A stretch of DNA of 41,451 bases, from positions 1 to 41,451 of the IMG/VR virus record IMGVR_UViG_3300031576_001290; one strand, 5' to 3'. The translations under genes were made by a program, and so were the position numbers. Positions 17,432 to 25,868 of this stretch are shown here, piece by piece. The notes below the pieces were generated by a model. The model saw only the letters and a program-made list of their open reading frames with translations. It did not search any database and was not told where the DNA came from. The DNA comes from a virus. How positions within the stretch are numbered: the first letter of the stretch is position 1; each line of letters opens with the position of its first letter.

Positions 17432-19306
17432 TCAAGGCGACTGGATCAGGTACAACCCGCGGTAGTCGACGACGACGCCGTCGTCGTGAACGTGCCGCAC
17501 CTTGTACGTCACCCGGTCGTTCGTGAAGAACGTCCCGACGCGGTCGAGGTCCTGGATGAAGATCTCGGGCTCCTCGCGCCCCTGGAGGAATCCGACCTCG
17601 ATCACCTCGGTCTCGTCCGGCGAGGCCGCGACGATCACGTCGTTGTCGCGGTTGGCCACGCTGTCGAACTCGTGGACCTCGAAGAGGCTCAGGCCGTGCT
17701 TCGAGCGGATCACGTTGGCCTTCCGCTCGCTCTCCCGCGTGATCGTCTTGGCGGTACCCGCCGCCTGGTTCGTGTCCGTGTCGACCAGGTTCGGCTTGCC
17801 GTCCGAGAACACGTCCGCGTACACCGCGTCGTAGTTCAGCGGGCCGCAGAAGATGTTCCGCGACGTCACGACGCCGGCCTCGCGCGCGTCGATGTCCTTC
17901 TGCCGCGTCATCGCGCGCCTGGCGATCGAGAGCTCGGTGAACGAGTAGGCCACCGTCCCGAGGTTGGCGTGCGTGGCGTGGAAGATCGCGACGCCGTCGC
18001 CGCCATAGTTCCCGTTGTTGAGGAGCTTGCCCCAGACCGCGACGTTCAGCGTGCGCTCCGCAGCGCGCGCCATCCGGCCGGGGATCGAGCGGAACGTGCG
18101 CGTGTCGTCGTTGACGATCGACTCCCAGCTGATCGGGCCGAGTCCGCCGTGCTTGACGATCGACGCCGTGACCTCGTCCTCGGTCGGCAGTCCGAGATCC
18201 ACGTACGCCGCGTCCTGGGCGACCGTGGGCAGGTTCGCGAACTCACCGAACCGCACGATCGAGCGGCTCTTGAAGTCGTTCACCGGCGTGGTGCGCGCGA
18301 CCATCCGCCACAGGTGCGGGAGCATCGCGTAGTCGCGCATCATGCGCTTGTTGATCACGTTCGAGAGCAGCGCGACGAACCCGGTCGTCAGGATCGTCGC
18401 CTCGAGGCCGGCGACCGAGAACGCCGGCAGGAACGGGCGCAGGTCCTCGCGCTCCCAGTCGATCGACTCGAGGATGTCGGACGCGCGCCGGCGGCTGCGG
18501 ACGTAGCCGAGCCCCTCGCACAGCATGTCGCCCGTGATCACCTGGTACGCCTGCTTGATCCCATGAAACGCGGGGACCTTGACCTCGCTGTCCCCGTCCT
18601 TCACGATCCCGAAGCGCTCGCCCGAGATCAGCGCCTCGAGTGCGGCCTCGACGCGATCGCCCGTGGTGTAGGGCTGGCCGAAGCGCGGGCGCGGCTTCTT
18701 CTCTTCGCCCTCGAGGAGCGAGGTGATCCGCTCGGTCCCGCCGAGACCCTTCGTCAGGCCCTCGAGGAACTCCTTGATCGATCCGCGGCTGATCGTGCCC
18801 GCGGACTCGAGCATCGCGGCGAGCTGTTTGCCTGCGAACTCCCGCAGCTTCTTCGGCAGCTTGGAGGATTCGAGGACCGCATCGATCAGCTCGGTACCGC
18901 GCTCGAGCTCGAGCTTCGCCATCCGCGCGTCGTGGCGCTTCTTCCACGCCTCGAGGCCGCGGACGCGATGCTGGACGCGGGAGTCGTCGTCCGACGACTC
19001 GTCGTCCTCCTCGTCGTCCTCGTCCTCGACCAGGTCCTCGTCGGCGCGCTTCTTCGTCTTGCGCTTGTCGGGGCGCGGCTCGGGCGGATCGAACTTCGCC
19101 AGCGACTCGAGGACCTGGACGAGCGCGTCGCCTTCGAGGTCCTCGGGCAGGCCGAGGGCCTCGACGACCGCTTCGCGCAGGTCGTCGTGCTCGTCCTCGA
19201 GCAACGGCTTCGCTGAGTCGATCGGCTTCTCGGGGAACAGGGCCTCGAGCTGCGCGCGGCTCTTCTCCGGTACGAGCCGGAGCAGTCTCTGAAGCAGGTT
19301 CTTCAT
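17432..19306 (-). CDS. Nested in-frame scaffold-capsid product from internal start (624 aa, predicted)
   Basis: Inside the fusion gene, an ATG at 19306 (residue 199, MKNLLQRLLRLVPEKSR) is preceded by GGAGGA with about 5 nt spacing, a near-ideal ribosome binding site. It falls precisely at the junction between protease-like and scaffold-like regions. Independent initiation would give abundant scaffold-capsid subunits and few protease-containing copies. This resembles the logic of lambda C/Nu3, where a nested start yields scaffold. Predicted from sequence only. Confidence 0.45.
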   Translation of the reverse strand: MKNLLQRLLRLVPEKSRAQLEALFPEKPIDSAKPLLEDEHDDLREAVVEALGLPEDLEGDALVQVLESLAKFDPPEPRPDKRKTKKRADEDLVEDEDDEEDDESSDDDSRVQHRVRGLEAWKKRHDARMAKLELERGTELIDAVLESSKLPKKLREFAGKQLAAMLESAGTISRGSIKEFLEGLTKGLGGTERITSLLEGEEKKPRPRFGQPYTTGDRVEAALEALISGERFGIVKDGDSEVKVPAFHGIKQAYQVITGDMLCEGLGYVRSRRRASDILESIDWEREDLRPFLPAFSVAGLEATILTTGFVALLSNVINKRMMRDYAMLPHLWRMVARTTPVNDFKSRSIVRFGEFANLPTVAQDAAYVDLGLPTEDEVTASIVKHGGLGPISWESIVNDDTRTFRSIPGRMARAAERTLNVAVWGKLLNNGNYGGDGVAIFHATHANLGTVAYSFTELSIARRAMTRQKDIDAREAGVVTSRNIFCGPLNYDAVYADVFSDGKPNLVDTDTNQAAGTAKTITRESERKANVIRSKHGLSLFEVHEFDSVANRDNDVIVAASPDETEVIEVGFLQGREEPEIFIQDLDRVGTFFTNDRVTYKVRHVHDDGVVVDYRGLYLIQSP

Positions 19307-19900
19307 GGGCTTCCTCCGTGCGAGCGCTTCGAGGACCGGGACGATCCGTCCCCCGGCGCTGGGGAATGACACAACGTCGTAGCCCACGACCCGCGATACC
19401 GTCGTCGGCTCGCGGTCCCCGTTGTCGAGGGGCCTGCACTGGAATCCGTCGATCGGCAGATGAATCGAAAGACCGAGAGCGCGAGCGAGGCGCCGCGAGG
19501 CCTCGAGGAGCTCCGAGAGCAGTCCGCCACGATTCGCCGACGGCTCGAGATCGGCGACGACCCGGGCTTTGCCCGCCGCGTCCTCGACCCGCGGGTTCCG
19601 CACGGTCGCGACCTGGGCGTCACGCAAATGCTCGGGCAGCAAGCGCTGGATCGCTGGCGGGAGACCGCGGCGCAGGGCCTCCCAGTGGTGCAGGTAGCGC
19701 TTCGATCCGTCGGGCGAGAAGTCGTACACGTTGACGGGCGCGCCCTCGGACGCGGCGGCGATCTGCTCGAGCACGGGCTTCGTCCACACGTTCCCGTTCT
19801 TCGAGCGGCCCTCCTGGATCAGGACCGCGCGGAAGCGCCCGCCCGACTCGAGCACGCTCGAGCCCGGCAGCTGCTCCCGCATCGTGCGCTTGCGTCGCAA
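17432..19900 (-). CDS. Prohead protease-scaffold-major capsid fusion protein (822 aa)
   Basis: One polypeptide with three regions. Residues 1-198 resemble a capsid maturation serine protease: RFRAVLIQEGRSKNGNVWT, candidate catalytic His71/His72, Ser145 in ALGLSIHLP, and VVGYDVVSFPSAG. Residues of about 199-400 are charged and helical, with an acidic block at 285-308, as expected for a scaffold. From about 400 to the end is a gpT/HK97-like capsid subunit (RMARAAERTLNVAVWGKLLN, AIFHATHANLGT, VTYKVRHVHDDG). Protease/capsid fusions are known in some phages. The start is a TTG with AAGGA upstream; the first ATG (19882) lacks such a site. An internal ATG at residue 199 has a strong SD. The protease would trim its own scaffold during maturation. 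Confidence 0.85.
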   Translation of the reverse strand: MRRKRTMREQLPGSSVLESGGRFRAVLIQEGRSKNGNVWTKPVLEQIAAASEGAPVNVYDFSPDGSKRYLHHWEALRRGLPPAIQRLLPEHLRDAQVATVRNPRVEDAAGKARVVADLEPSANRGGLLSELLEASRRLARALGLSIHLPIDGFQCRPLDNGDREPTTVSRVVGYDVVSFPSAGGRIVPVLEALARRKPMKNLLQRLLRLVPEKSRAQLEALFPEKPIDSAKPLLEDEHDDLREAVVEALGLPEDLEGDALVQVLESLAKFDPPEPRPDKRKTKKRADEDLVEDEDDEEDDESSDDDSRVQHRVRGLEAWKKRHDARMAKLELERGTELIDAVLESSKLPKKLREFAGKQLAAMLESAGTISRGSIKEFLEGLTKGLGGTERITSLLEGEEKKPRPRFGQPYTTGDRVEAALEALISGERFGIVKDGDSEVKVPAFHGIKQAYQVITGDMLCEGLGYVRSRRRASDILESIDWEREDLRPFLPAFSVAGLEATILTTGFVALLSNVINKRMMRDYAMLPHLWRMVARTTPVNDFKSRSIVRFGEFANLPTVAQDAAYVDLGLPTEDEVTASIVKHGGLGPISWESIVNDDTRTFRSIPGRMARAAERTLNVAVWGKLLNNGNYGGDGVAIFHATHANLGTVAYSFTELSIARRAMTRQKDIDAREAGVVTSRNIFCGPLNYDAVYADVFSDGKPNLVDTDTNQAAGTAKTITRESERKANVIRSKHGLSLFEVHEFDSVANRDNDVIVAASPDETEVIEVGFLQGREEPEIFIQDLDRVGTFFTNDRVTYKVRHVHDDGVVVDYRGLYLIQSP

Positions 19901-19903
19901 CGG

Positions 19904-20347
19904 TCAGTCCTTCTCGGTCTTCTCGCCCTTCGCCTTCGGCTCGACGTAGGGAACCTCGATCGAGGTCCCGTCCTGGAAGCTGATCGAGACGAACGGCTCG
20001 AGCGGCTCGCCCTCCGCGTCGTGCTCCTCGAGGTCACGCGTACGCGTGAAGCGCTGGACCGTCGTCACGTGGTGGAGCTGGAGCTTCACCTGCTTCGCCT
20101 TCGTGATCGTCCGGTTTTTATCGGCATCGCGCGTCTTGTCGTACTCGGTGATCTCGAGCCGGTCGAAGTCCACGGTCCCCGCATGGCGGATCGACCGTGG
20201 CTTGACCTTGCCCTTCAGCACCTGGTCGACGAGCGCGCGCAGCGCGTCGCGCACGGGACCCGCGGCGATCCGCGCGTCTGCGACCACGCGCTCGTGCACG
20301 CCGACGAGGCGCGTCGTGTAGCCGGTGTCGAGTAGGACGAGATTCAT
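19904..20347 (-). CDS. Hypothetical head-module protein (147 aa)
   Basis: Not recognised. It starts MNLVLLDTGYTTRLV with an ATGA overlap onto the MuF gene and ends 3 bp before the protease-capsid fusion. The N-terminal half has helical stretches (VRDALRALVDQVLKG). The C-terminal half alternates strands (KQVKLQLHHVTTVQRFTRT, FVSISFQDGTSIEVPYVEP) and ends in a charged Lys/Glu tail. The gene lies between MuF and the protease, so it may be a small head or scaffold accessory. An immunity role for the neighbouring MuF-metalloprotease is conceivable from adjacency, but nothing in the sequence supports it directly. Confidence 0.7.
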   Translation of the reverse strand: MNLVLLDTGYTTRLVGVHERVVADARIAAGPVRDALRALVDQVLKGKVKPRSIRHAGTVDFDRLEITEYDKTRDADKNRTITKAKQVKLQLHHVTTVQRFTRTRDLEEHDAEGEPLEPFVSISFQDGTSIEVPYVEPKAKGEKTEKD

Positions 20348-22035
20348 GGTTCGCCTCCTAGCGTGTCGGTTCGGAGCACGCGCTCGACGAAGCGCTCGAT
20401 CTCCGGTGGAAGATCACCGGAGCGGTACCTCGGGCTCGTAACGCGAGAGAAGAGCTCGGCCCAGGCTTCGAGGCCGCCGGCTCGTCGTTCCCATGGGTAG
20501 ATGCGCGTCGCATATTCCGATCCGAAGATCTGTGCCCACCAGCTTGCTCGCCCCCCAGCGTAACCCTCGCCCCCAATCGAAAGCGCCGACCGAACGGGGT
20601 AGGCCTTCAGGATTGCGATCCATTCCGAGTCGTTCTGGAGGTCGATCGCGGCGTCGAGCACGTGCCCGAGCTCGTGGCGGAAGATGTCCTCGACCTCGGT
20701 GGCCGTGCGCACCTGCGACCATCCGATCCGGACGAGCTTCGTCCCGAGCGGGCCGGCGCCGACGACGTCGGCGCCGGGGAGCACGCCGCGCGCTGGAATC
20801 GCCGAAATGGTCGGTACGGCCTGCTCGTGGAAGCCCGCGTCGATCGCGTCCCAGCGCTCGCTGACCGTGCCGGTCGCCTCCCCACCGGCCCGCGAGCTCA
20901 GCAGCAGGCGCCGCAGCCGCGCCTCGGACGCCCCGGGATAGCGCGCCAGGAGCCGCTCCCACTCGGACCGCACGCGCTCCAGGCGCTCGAGATACATGCC
21001 CTCCGAGATCCCCTGCCGCGAGACCTGCGTCGAGGATCCCTTGCCGCCGAGCGGGTTGACGTTCGCGAGCTGCGCCTCCTCGAGCGCGATCCTCTGGCGG
21101 ACCGTGAGCTCGCGCGGCTTCGGGGCCAAGACCCTTCGAACGCGGGTCGGTGACGCGGCTCGCCGCCGCACTGGCGGGCGCCGGCGCTCGGGCCCGAGCG
21201 GCCAGGGCACGACGAAGCAGCCGCAGTTGGCGACGGCGCTCGCGGGCGCGCCGGGATCCCGCGGATAGAGCATCTCGACGAAACCGCCCTCGCGGACCGG
21301 AACCGTGAACCGGCCCGAGGCTGGCACGGTCTGGTCGTTGATCTGCCGGTGCTCTTCGCGCGAGATCCCGCTCCACTTCCAGCGCTTCCCCGTTGGGATC
21401 CGTGCGTTCAGCTGGCGGATATTCGACTCGGTCACGAGCGAGTGCGCCCGTAGCACCTCGGTCCGGTAGATCCGCTCGGCCTCGAACGACCAGCGCGAGC
21501 CGATCCCGAGCGCGCGCGAGATCTCTGCCGCGGCGTTGAACGGCGTGTCGCCGGCGCCGACGGCTGCGAGGCGCACGACGCGGTTGACTTCGGCGAGGAT
21601 CCGGGAGCTGAGACCGCCTGACGAGAGCCCGATCAACTCGGCCGAGAAGCCGGTCAGGATGTCGAGCGCGGCGATTGGTAGCCGCGCGGTCGCGATCCCG
21701 GCCATGCCTGGCAGGAAACGCTGGATGTACGCTTCGGCCATCGAGCGGGCGATCGCCTCTTGCTTCGCGATGCCCTCCCCGATCACGCCGCCGATCTCGC
21801 GGGAGAGGCGCTCGAGTTCGCGCGAGACGGCCGAGGTCACGGCGAGGATATTCGCCTGCGTCAACGCGTAGCGTTGCGGGACCGCGGCGAGCGCTTGCTG
21901 GCGGAAGAGGTCGAACCGCGCGCGGATGCGCCGTAGGTCGCGCGCCTGGATCGCGAGGCTGCGAGCGATCAGGCCTCGGAGCTGCTTCTCGTAGGCCGCG
22001 AGCTTCGCGACCTGCTCGGGCGTGAGCTCAGGCAC
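20344..22035 (-). CDS. MuF-like head morphogenesis protein fused to a C-terminal HExxH metalloprotease-like domain (563 aa)
   Basis: N-terminal two thirds match phage Mu F-type minor head proteins: a helical start (VAKLAAYEKQLRGLIARS), ERIYRTEVLRAHSLVTE, GKRWKWSGISREEHRQIND and the closing ANCGCFVVPW. A linker rich in Arg/Pro follows. The C-terminal region has IFRHELGHVLDAAID with zinc ligands H454 and H458 and catalytic E455, then EAWAELFSRV, where E523 or E527 could be the third ligand. This is the gluzincin pattern seen in anthrax-lethal-factor-like domains. MuF proteins with variable C-terminal toxin domains are known in temperate phages and can enter the cell with the genome. Starts with GTG, overlapping the portal end by 8 bp. 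The role of the protease domain is inferred. Confidence 0.85.
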   Translation of the reverse strand: MPELTPEQVAKLAAYEKQLRGLIARSLAIQARDLRRIRARFDLFRQQALAAVPQRYALTQANILAVTSAVSRELERLSREIGGVIGEGIAKQEAIARSMAEAYIQRFLPGMAGIATARLPIAALDILTGFSAELIGLSSGGLSSRILAEVNRVVRLAAVGAGDTPFNAAAEISRALGIGSRWSFEAERIYRTEVLRAHSLVTESNIRQLNARIPTGKRWKWSGISREEHRQINDQTVPASGRFTVPVREGGFVEMLYPRDPGAPASAVANCGCFVVPWPLGPERRRPPVRRRAASPTRVRRVLAPKPRELTVRQRIALEEAQLANVNPLGGKGSSTQVSRQGISEGMYLERLERVRSEWERLLARYPGASEARLRRLLLSSRAGGEATGTVSERWDAIDAGFHEQAVPTISAIPARGVLPGADVVGAGPLGTKLVRIGWSQVRTATEVEDIFRHELGHVLDAAIDLQNDSEWIAILKAYPVRSALSIGGEGYAGGRASWWAQIFGSEYATRIYPWERRAGGLEAWAELFSRVTSPRYRSGDLPPEIERFVERVLRTDTLGGEP

Positions 22036-23638
22036 CGCCGCGATCCCGGTCGCCCTCGTCCTGGGATCCGTCGTCGGTCCGGCTCTTCTGCCCCATGAGC
22101 TCGCGCACGCGGCCCTCGATCTCGCCCGCCATGTCCTCGAGCTGCGGCGGCAAGCCCTCGAGCTCCTTCGGCACGGCGAAGCCGGCCTCGCGGAGCGCCT
22201 GGACGAGGATCTGGTTCACGAGCTCGGGCCGTACGCCCTGGACAGAGGCGACGGAGGTCAGCGCGGCCGACAACGCCTTGACCACCTCGGTCCCGCGCTG
22301 GCGATCCTTGCCCCCGACCTCGAGCGAGGTCAGGGAGAACGGGAGCTCGGGGATCGTCGCGCCGGCGCGACGCCGGAGCTGGAGCTCGACGTCGAGCCTG
22401 CGGTGCCAGAACCGGAGCAGGCGCTTCTGCTTGCGCCGCAGGCGCCGCAGCGGCACGTAGTCGGCAGCCCTCGCACCTGCCAGGTTCTCGTCACCCTGGG
22501 AGCCGCGCCAGGCCTCGGGCAGACCCTTCGCGCCCATGATCCCGGTGCCCAGCTCGCGCGAGAGCCACTCGTCCCTCGCGTTCGCTCCCTTCTGCTCGCC
22601 TCCGACGAACTCGAGCGAGATCCCTTCGTTCGTCGCGATCGACTTCGGGTTGCGCGGCGGAGTCAAGAGCCCTAGATCCTTCAGGCGCTGCCGACCGTCG
22701 GCCGGGGTCTTGATCGACGCGTCCTTGACGTGGAGCAGGATCATGCGTCTGAGGTTCGCGATCTCGACCGAGCTCCAGAGCAGCTCGTCCTGGGCGTCAA
22801 CCCAGTCGAGCACTGAGCCGAGCTCGCCCCGTCCACGCGTCGCACGGTCGGGCCTGTTCCACGGCCAGTAGAAACACAGCCCGTCGACGAGCGCCTGGCG
22901 CACGACGAGCTCGACCCCCGAGGGCGACGTCGACGTCTCACTCACGAGCAGGCGCCCGCCCTCGTCACGCGTGAGCTCGATATCGGGGCCGAGGTTGTCG
23001 AGGATGAACCATCGCAGCGGCTTCATCGCCGGCCCCGCCGAGACCATCAGGTAGACGTCGCGGCCGTTCTTGTCCTTCACGACCTCGACGACCTGGAGCG
23101 GATCCACGTAGGCCGTCTCGATGTGCCCGTCGATCTCGGAGAGATCCGCGCGTTGCACGAGCTCGCCCTCGAGGAGCAGCGATCGCGTCAGGTCCTCGTG
23201 CCGCTCGTGCAGCCGGTTCCGCGGGTCGGTCCACAGCTGATCGAGCTGCTCCTGGAGCTGCTGCGCCTCCGGCGTCGTCCCCTCGCATCGCGGTTCGAGC
23301 CCGTCGCCGATCATGAAGTCGAGATGGATCTCGATCAGGTTCTCGGCCGTGCCGCGCATCGCGTAGGCCATGTGCGACAAGCGCAGGATCTGCCGGCGTT
23401 GCGGCTCCGAGAAATCGCCGTCGCCAGCCGAGGCCCCACCGACCCACTGCCGGTACAGGTTCTGGTTCTGCGCGCCGGGGAGCCGCGAGTCGGGATCGGT
23501 CGCGACGTCGAGCAGGCCTTCGAGGCGGCCCTTTTCACGCGCGAGCTCGTCGATCCGCTGTTGCTGCACGGACTGCCCCGAACGGAGCTCCTCGAGCTGA
23601 GCTTCGAGCGCCGCGGTCCTGCGTCCGAAGAGTCTCAT
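22028..23638 (-). CDS. Portal protein (536 aa)
   Basis: Predicted dodecameric DNA gateway of the capsid. It lies right after the large terminase and before the MuF gene, the standard packaging-module order. The ATG at 23638 overlaps the terminase stop by 4 bp. A further upstream in-frame start would run into the terminase gene and is rejected. Residues 5-45 form a coiled-coil-like helix (AALEAQLEELRSGQSVQQQR). Portal-like blocks follow: MAYAMRGTAENLIEIHLDFM, ETAYVDPLQVVEVVKDKNG, RGRGELGSVLDWVDAQDEL, ANLRRMILLHVKDA. The C-terminal region is helical and highly charged, ending in a hydrophilic Asp/Gly tail. Confidence 0.85.
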   Translation of the reverse strand: MRLFGRRTAALEAQLEELRSGQSVQQQRIDELAREKGRLEGLLDVATDPDSRLPGAQNQNLYRQWVGGASAGDGDFSEPQRRQILRLSHMAYAMRGTAENLIEIHLDFMIGDGLEPRCEGTTPEAQQLQEQLDQLWTDPRNRLHERHEDLTRSLLLEGELVQRADLSEIDGHIETAYVDPLQVVEVVKDKNGRDVYLMVSAGPAMKPLRWFILDNLGPDIELTRDEGGRLLVSETSTSPSGVELVVRQALVDGLCFYWPWNRPDRATRGRGELGSVLDWVDAQDELLWSSVEIANLRRMILLHVKDASIKTPADGRQRLKDLGLLTPPRNPKSIATNEGISLEFVGGEQKGANARDEWLSRELGTGIMGAKGLPEAWRGSQGDENLAGARAADYVPLRRLRRKQKRLLRFWHRRLDVELQLRRRAGATIPELPFSLTSLEVGGKDRQRGTEVVKALSAALTSVASVQGVRPELVNQILVQALREAGFAVPKELEGLPPQLEDMAGEIEGRVRELMGQKSRTDDGSQDEGDRDRGGA

Positions 23639-25206
23639 CGTGCCATCCGCAGCGAGACGCGGCGCCGAGCCCACGCCTGCTCCTCGGGGTCGTCTGCGAC
23701 CGTGCCCTCCCCTCGCGGATTCAGCCGCTCGCGCGACGCGGGCTCCGTGTCGTCACCCGAGGCGCCCGCGGCACACGGCACGAGCTCGTCGGCCCACGCG
23801 AGCGCGAGCGAGTCCCACGAGTCGGGCGATGCGCCGAAGCGGCCGATGAATTCGTCCTTGTCCTCGAGCTTCCTGCGCCCCGCCGTGTCGAAGCGGAACT
23901 TGAGGTTCGTCGCCTCGGCCTCGAAACCGTCGTCGCCGAAAGATCTCGGGAGCGAGATGCGACCCGCCTGGAATCGGTCGCGCAGGAGCCCCGCGATCGC
24001 CGAACGTTGGTTGACGAAGAACTCGGAGTCGACGCCCTCGCACGCGTTGACGGGCTCGACGGGATACCCGCCCCGGATCAGGAGATCGGTCACGCCGCCG
24101 CCGGCGCCGAGGTCGTCGACGAAGATCTTCCCGTGCCACGGCGGGCCCTTCTTTCCGCCGCCGAGAAACGATCGAGCGTGCTCCATCGCGAGATCGGCCG
24201 TCAGGTCGAGCCGCGGCTGCTGCCACGCTTCGTGCCTGACGACGAAGTCGCCCTCGCGAAACACGAGCACGTTCCGTGCTCGGCCTCTGCGTGCGACGTC
24301 GAGACCGAGCGATCGCGGAGCGCGCACGAGTGGCGTTCCGTCGATCGCGGCATCGCGGCCATAGGCGTCGAGCACGTCGGCGAGCGAGAGCACGCCCTCG
24401 GTGAGCGTGGTCGGGAATTCGGCGAAGACGTTCGTCATGACCCACGGGTTACGGATCCCGTAACGGGCGATCTGATCGAGCGCCCACTGCCGGCTGACGC
24501 GGTTCGTGCGCTTCGGATCGTTCGGGTCCGCGGTGATCGAGATCAACAGGTCCCACAGCTCGCGCTCACGGGTGAACGCGCGGTACAGCGGGCCCGACGC
24601 GTTCGTCGCGTTCCCCGCAAGGCCGAGCTTGCAGTCCTTGCCCGAGGCGAGCACGGCGTCCGCGGTGTTCGCGACGGCGTCCGGAATGCCCGAGGCCTCG
24701 TCGAGCACGAAGAACACGTAGTCGTCGTGCACGCCGGCGAGTGTCAGCTCCTGCTGCTCGGGATCCGCGGTCCGCGACCACTTGCGCGCGCTGATGAACC
24801 AGTTGTCCGGGTTCACGCCCCGCGGGTAGATGCGCTCGGCCCCCAGCTGCACGTTCGCCTTCAGGTACTCCGAGCGCTCATACCACTTGCCGAGCTCCTT
24901 CCACAAGCCGTCGCGCAAGTTGCCCTCGGTGATCGACGTCACCGGGATGTTCGCGAAGGGCCGCGTGACGAAGAAGTTCCAGATCAGCCAGGCGAGAAGG
25001 CACGTTTTCCCCGAGCCCTTCGCGGCCTTGAGCGCGAAGCGGCGCAAGCCAGGGAACGCGACGAGCGCCTCGAGCTGCTCGGGATCGGGCGCGGCGCCGA
25101 ACTCGTTCACGACCATCTCGACCGGGTTCAGGCGCCAGCGCGCGAGAACGATCTGCGCCTCGCGTTCGCGATCAGACGCGCTCGCCGAAGCTGCGAGCGC
25201 GGTCAC
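23635..25206 (-). CDS. terL: Terminase large subunit (523 aa)
   Basis: ATP-driven DNA packaging motor and nuclease. Walker A is KGSGKT at residues 63-68. Walker B is VFFVLDEAS with D169-E170. The C-terminal RNase-H-like nuclease has D303 (LGLDVARRG), D364-D365 (IFVDDLGAGGG) and an Asp at 462/465 (PDSWDSLALAWAD). The GTG start at 25206 overlaps the small-subunit stop by 4 bp (GTGA). Extending the frame upstream only reads the small-subunit gene backwards in another frame. Length is typical for the family. All catalytic residues are present. Confidence 0.95.
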   Translation of the reverse strand: MTALAASASASDREREAQIVLARWRLNPVEMVVNEFGAAPDPEQLEALVAFPGLRRFALKAAKGSGKTCLLAWLIWNFFVTRPFANIPVTSITEGNLRDGLWKELGKWYERSEYLKANVQLGAERIYPRGVNPDNWFISARKWSRTADPEQQELTLAGVHDDYVFFVLDEASGIPDAVANTADAVLASGKDCKLGLAGNATNASGPLYRAFTRERELWDLLISITADPNDPKRTNRVSRQWALDQIARYGIRNPWVMTNVFAEFPTTLTEGVLSLADVLDAYGRDAAIDGTPLVRAPRSLGLDVARRGRARNVLVFREGDFVVRHEAWQQPRLDLTADLAMEHARSFLGGGKKGPPWHGKIFVDDLGAGGGVTDLLIRGGYPVEPVNACEGVDSEFFVNQRSAIAGLLRDRFQAGRISLPRSFGDDGFEAEATNLKFRFDTAGRRKLEDKDEFIGRFGASPDSWDSLALAWADELVPCAAGASGDDTEPASRERLNPRGEGTVADDPEEQAWARRRVSLRMAR

Positions 25207-25829
25207 GCCGCCTCGGGCTCGGGCGAAGGAGCGAGCGCGAGCTGCCGGCGAGCCTCGGCCTCGATCGATGGCTGCATCGAGCCACGCACGAGCTGCGGAA
25301 ACACGTGCTTGTGGGTGTGCTCGGCCTCGAGCTTCGAGCGATCGCCGAATCCGAGGTACTTGGTCTGCTTCGATAGGAAAATCGCCGCGGCGACGTTCTT
25401 CCCGTCGGTCGCGAGCCGCACGAGAGACCGCTCGACCGACTCGTTCCGGATCGCGACCGCCATCGCCCACTGCTCGCCGAGCTCGGCATCGGACTCGAGC
25501 ATCCGGCGGAATTCGCCGAGGCCTCGGCCGACGAGCGTCGCCGCGATCGCGTGACCCCCGCCCGATGCGGCAACGCCGAGCACGAGACCGAGCTCGGCGT
25601 CGGTCAAGGGCTCCCCAGGTAACGGCGCGGCGAGAACCTCGCCCGATTCGGCCTGGCGCTTCACCAGCGCGTCGAGCGACTTCCCCAGCGCCTCGATCCC
25701 GTCGAGCAGCTGCCGCATCGGCTCGGGAGCCGAATCCGGCATCGGCGGCTCGAGCGGGATCACGCCACCATTCGCCGCCGCAGCCAGCAACGCCTGCTCT
25801 CGAGCTTTGCGCTTGGGACAGCCAGCCAT
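25203..25829 (-). CDS. terS: Terminase small subunit (208 aa)
   Basis: DNA-recognition subunit of the packaging enzyme. It precedes terL with a GTGA overlap. The first 75 residues are low complexity (Ala/Pro/Glu) with a short helix (MRQLLDGIEALGKSLDAL). Residues of about 75-170 carry helical HTH-like sequence: LGLVLGVAASGGGHAIAATL, VGRGLGEFRRMLESDAELGE, SVERSLVRLATDGKNVAAAI and IFLSKQTKYLGFGDRSKLE. The last of these, short acidic plus aromatic around a Leu-Gly-Phe, is typical of small terminases. The start ATG lies after a GGGGGTC site. Identity is supported by both motif pattern and position. Confidence 0.85.
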   Translation of the reverse strand: MAGCPKRKAREQALLAAAANGGVIPLEPPMPDSAPEPMRQLLDGIEALGKSLDALVKRQAESGEVLAAPLPGEPLTDAELGLVLGVAASGGGHAIAATLVGRGLGEFRRMLESDAELGEQWAMAVAIRNESVERSLVRLATDGKNVAAAIFLSKQTKYLGFGDRSKLEAEHTHKHVFPQLVRGSMQPSIEAEARRQLALAPSPEPEAA

Positions 25830-25868
25830 GACCCCCGAAGCGTAAACGGGCCGCCAATCGAAAGCGCC

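Noticed and set aside
17351-19216. 621-codon open frame on the plus strand opposite the capsid gene
   Set aside because: Composition is Arg/Asp/Glu/Val/His repetition typical of antisense frames in GC-rich genes, with no domain and no ribosome site. The minus-strand protease-capsid gene is clearly real.
25207-25857. Upstream extension of the large terminase frame
   Set aside because: It duplicates the coordinates of the small subunit in another frame and is Arg/Ala/Gly-rich. The GTG at 25206 with GTGA overlap is the natural start.
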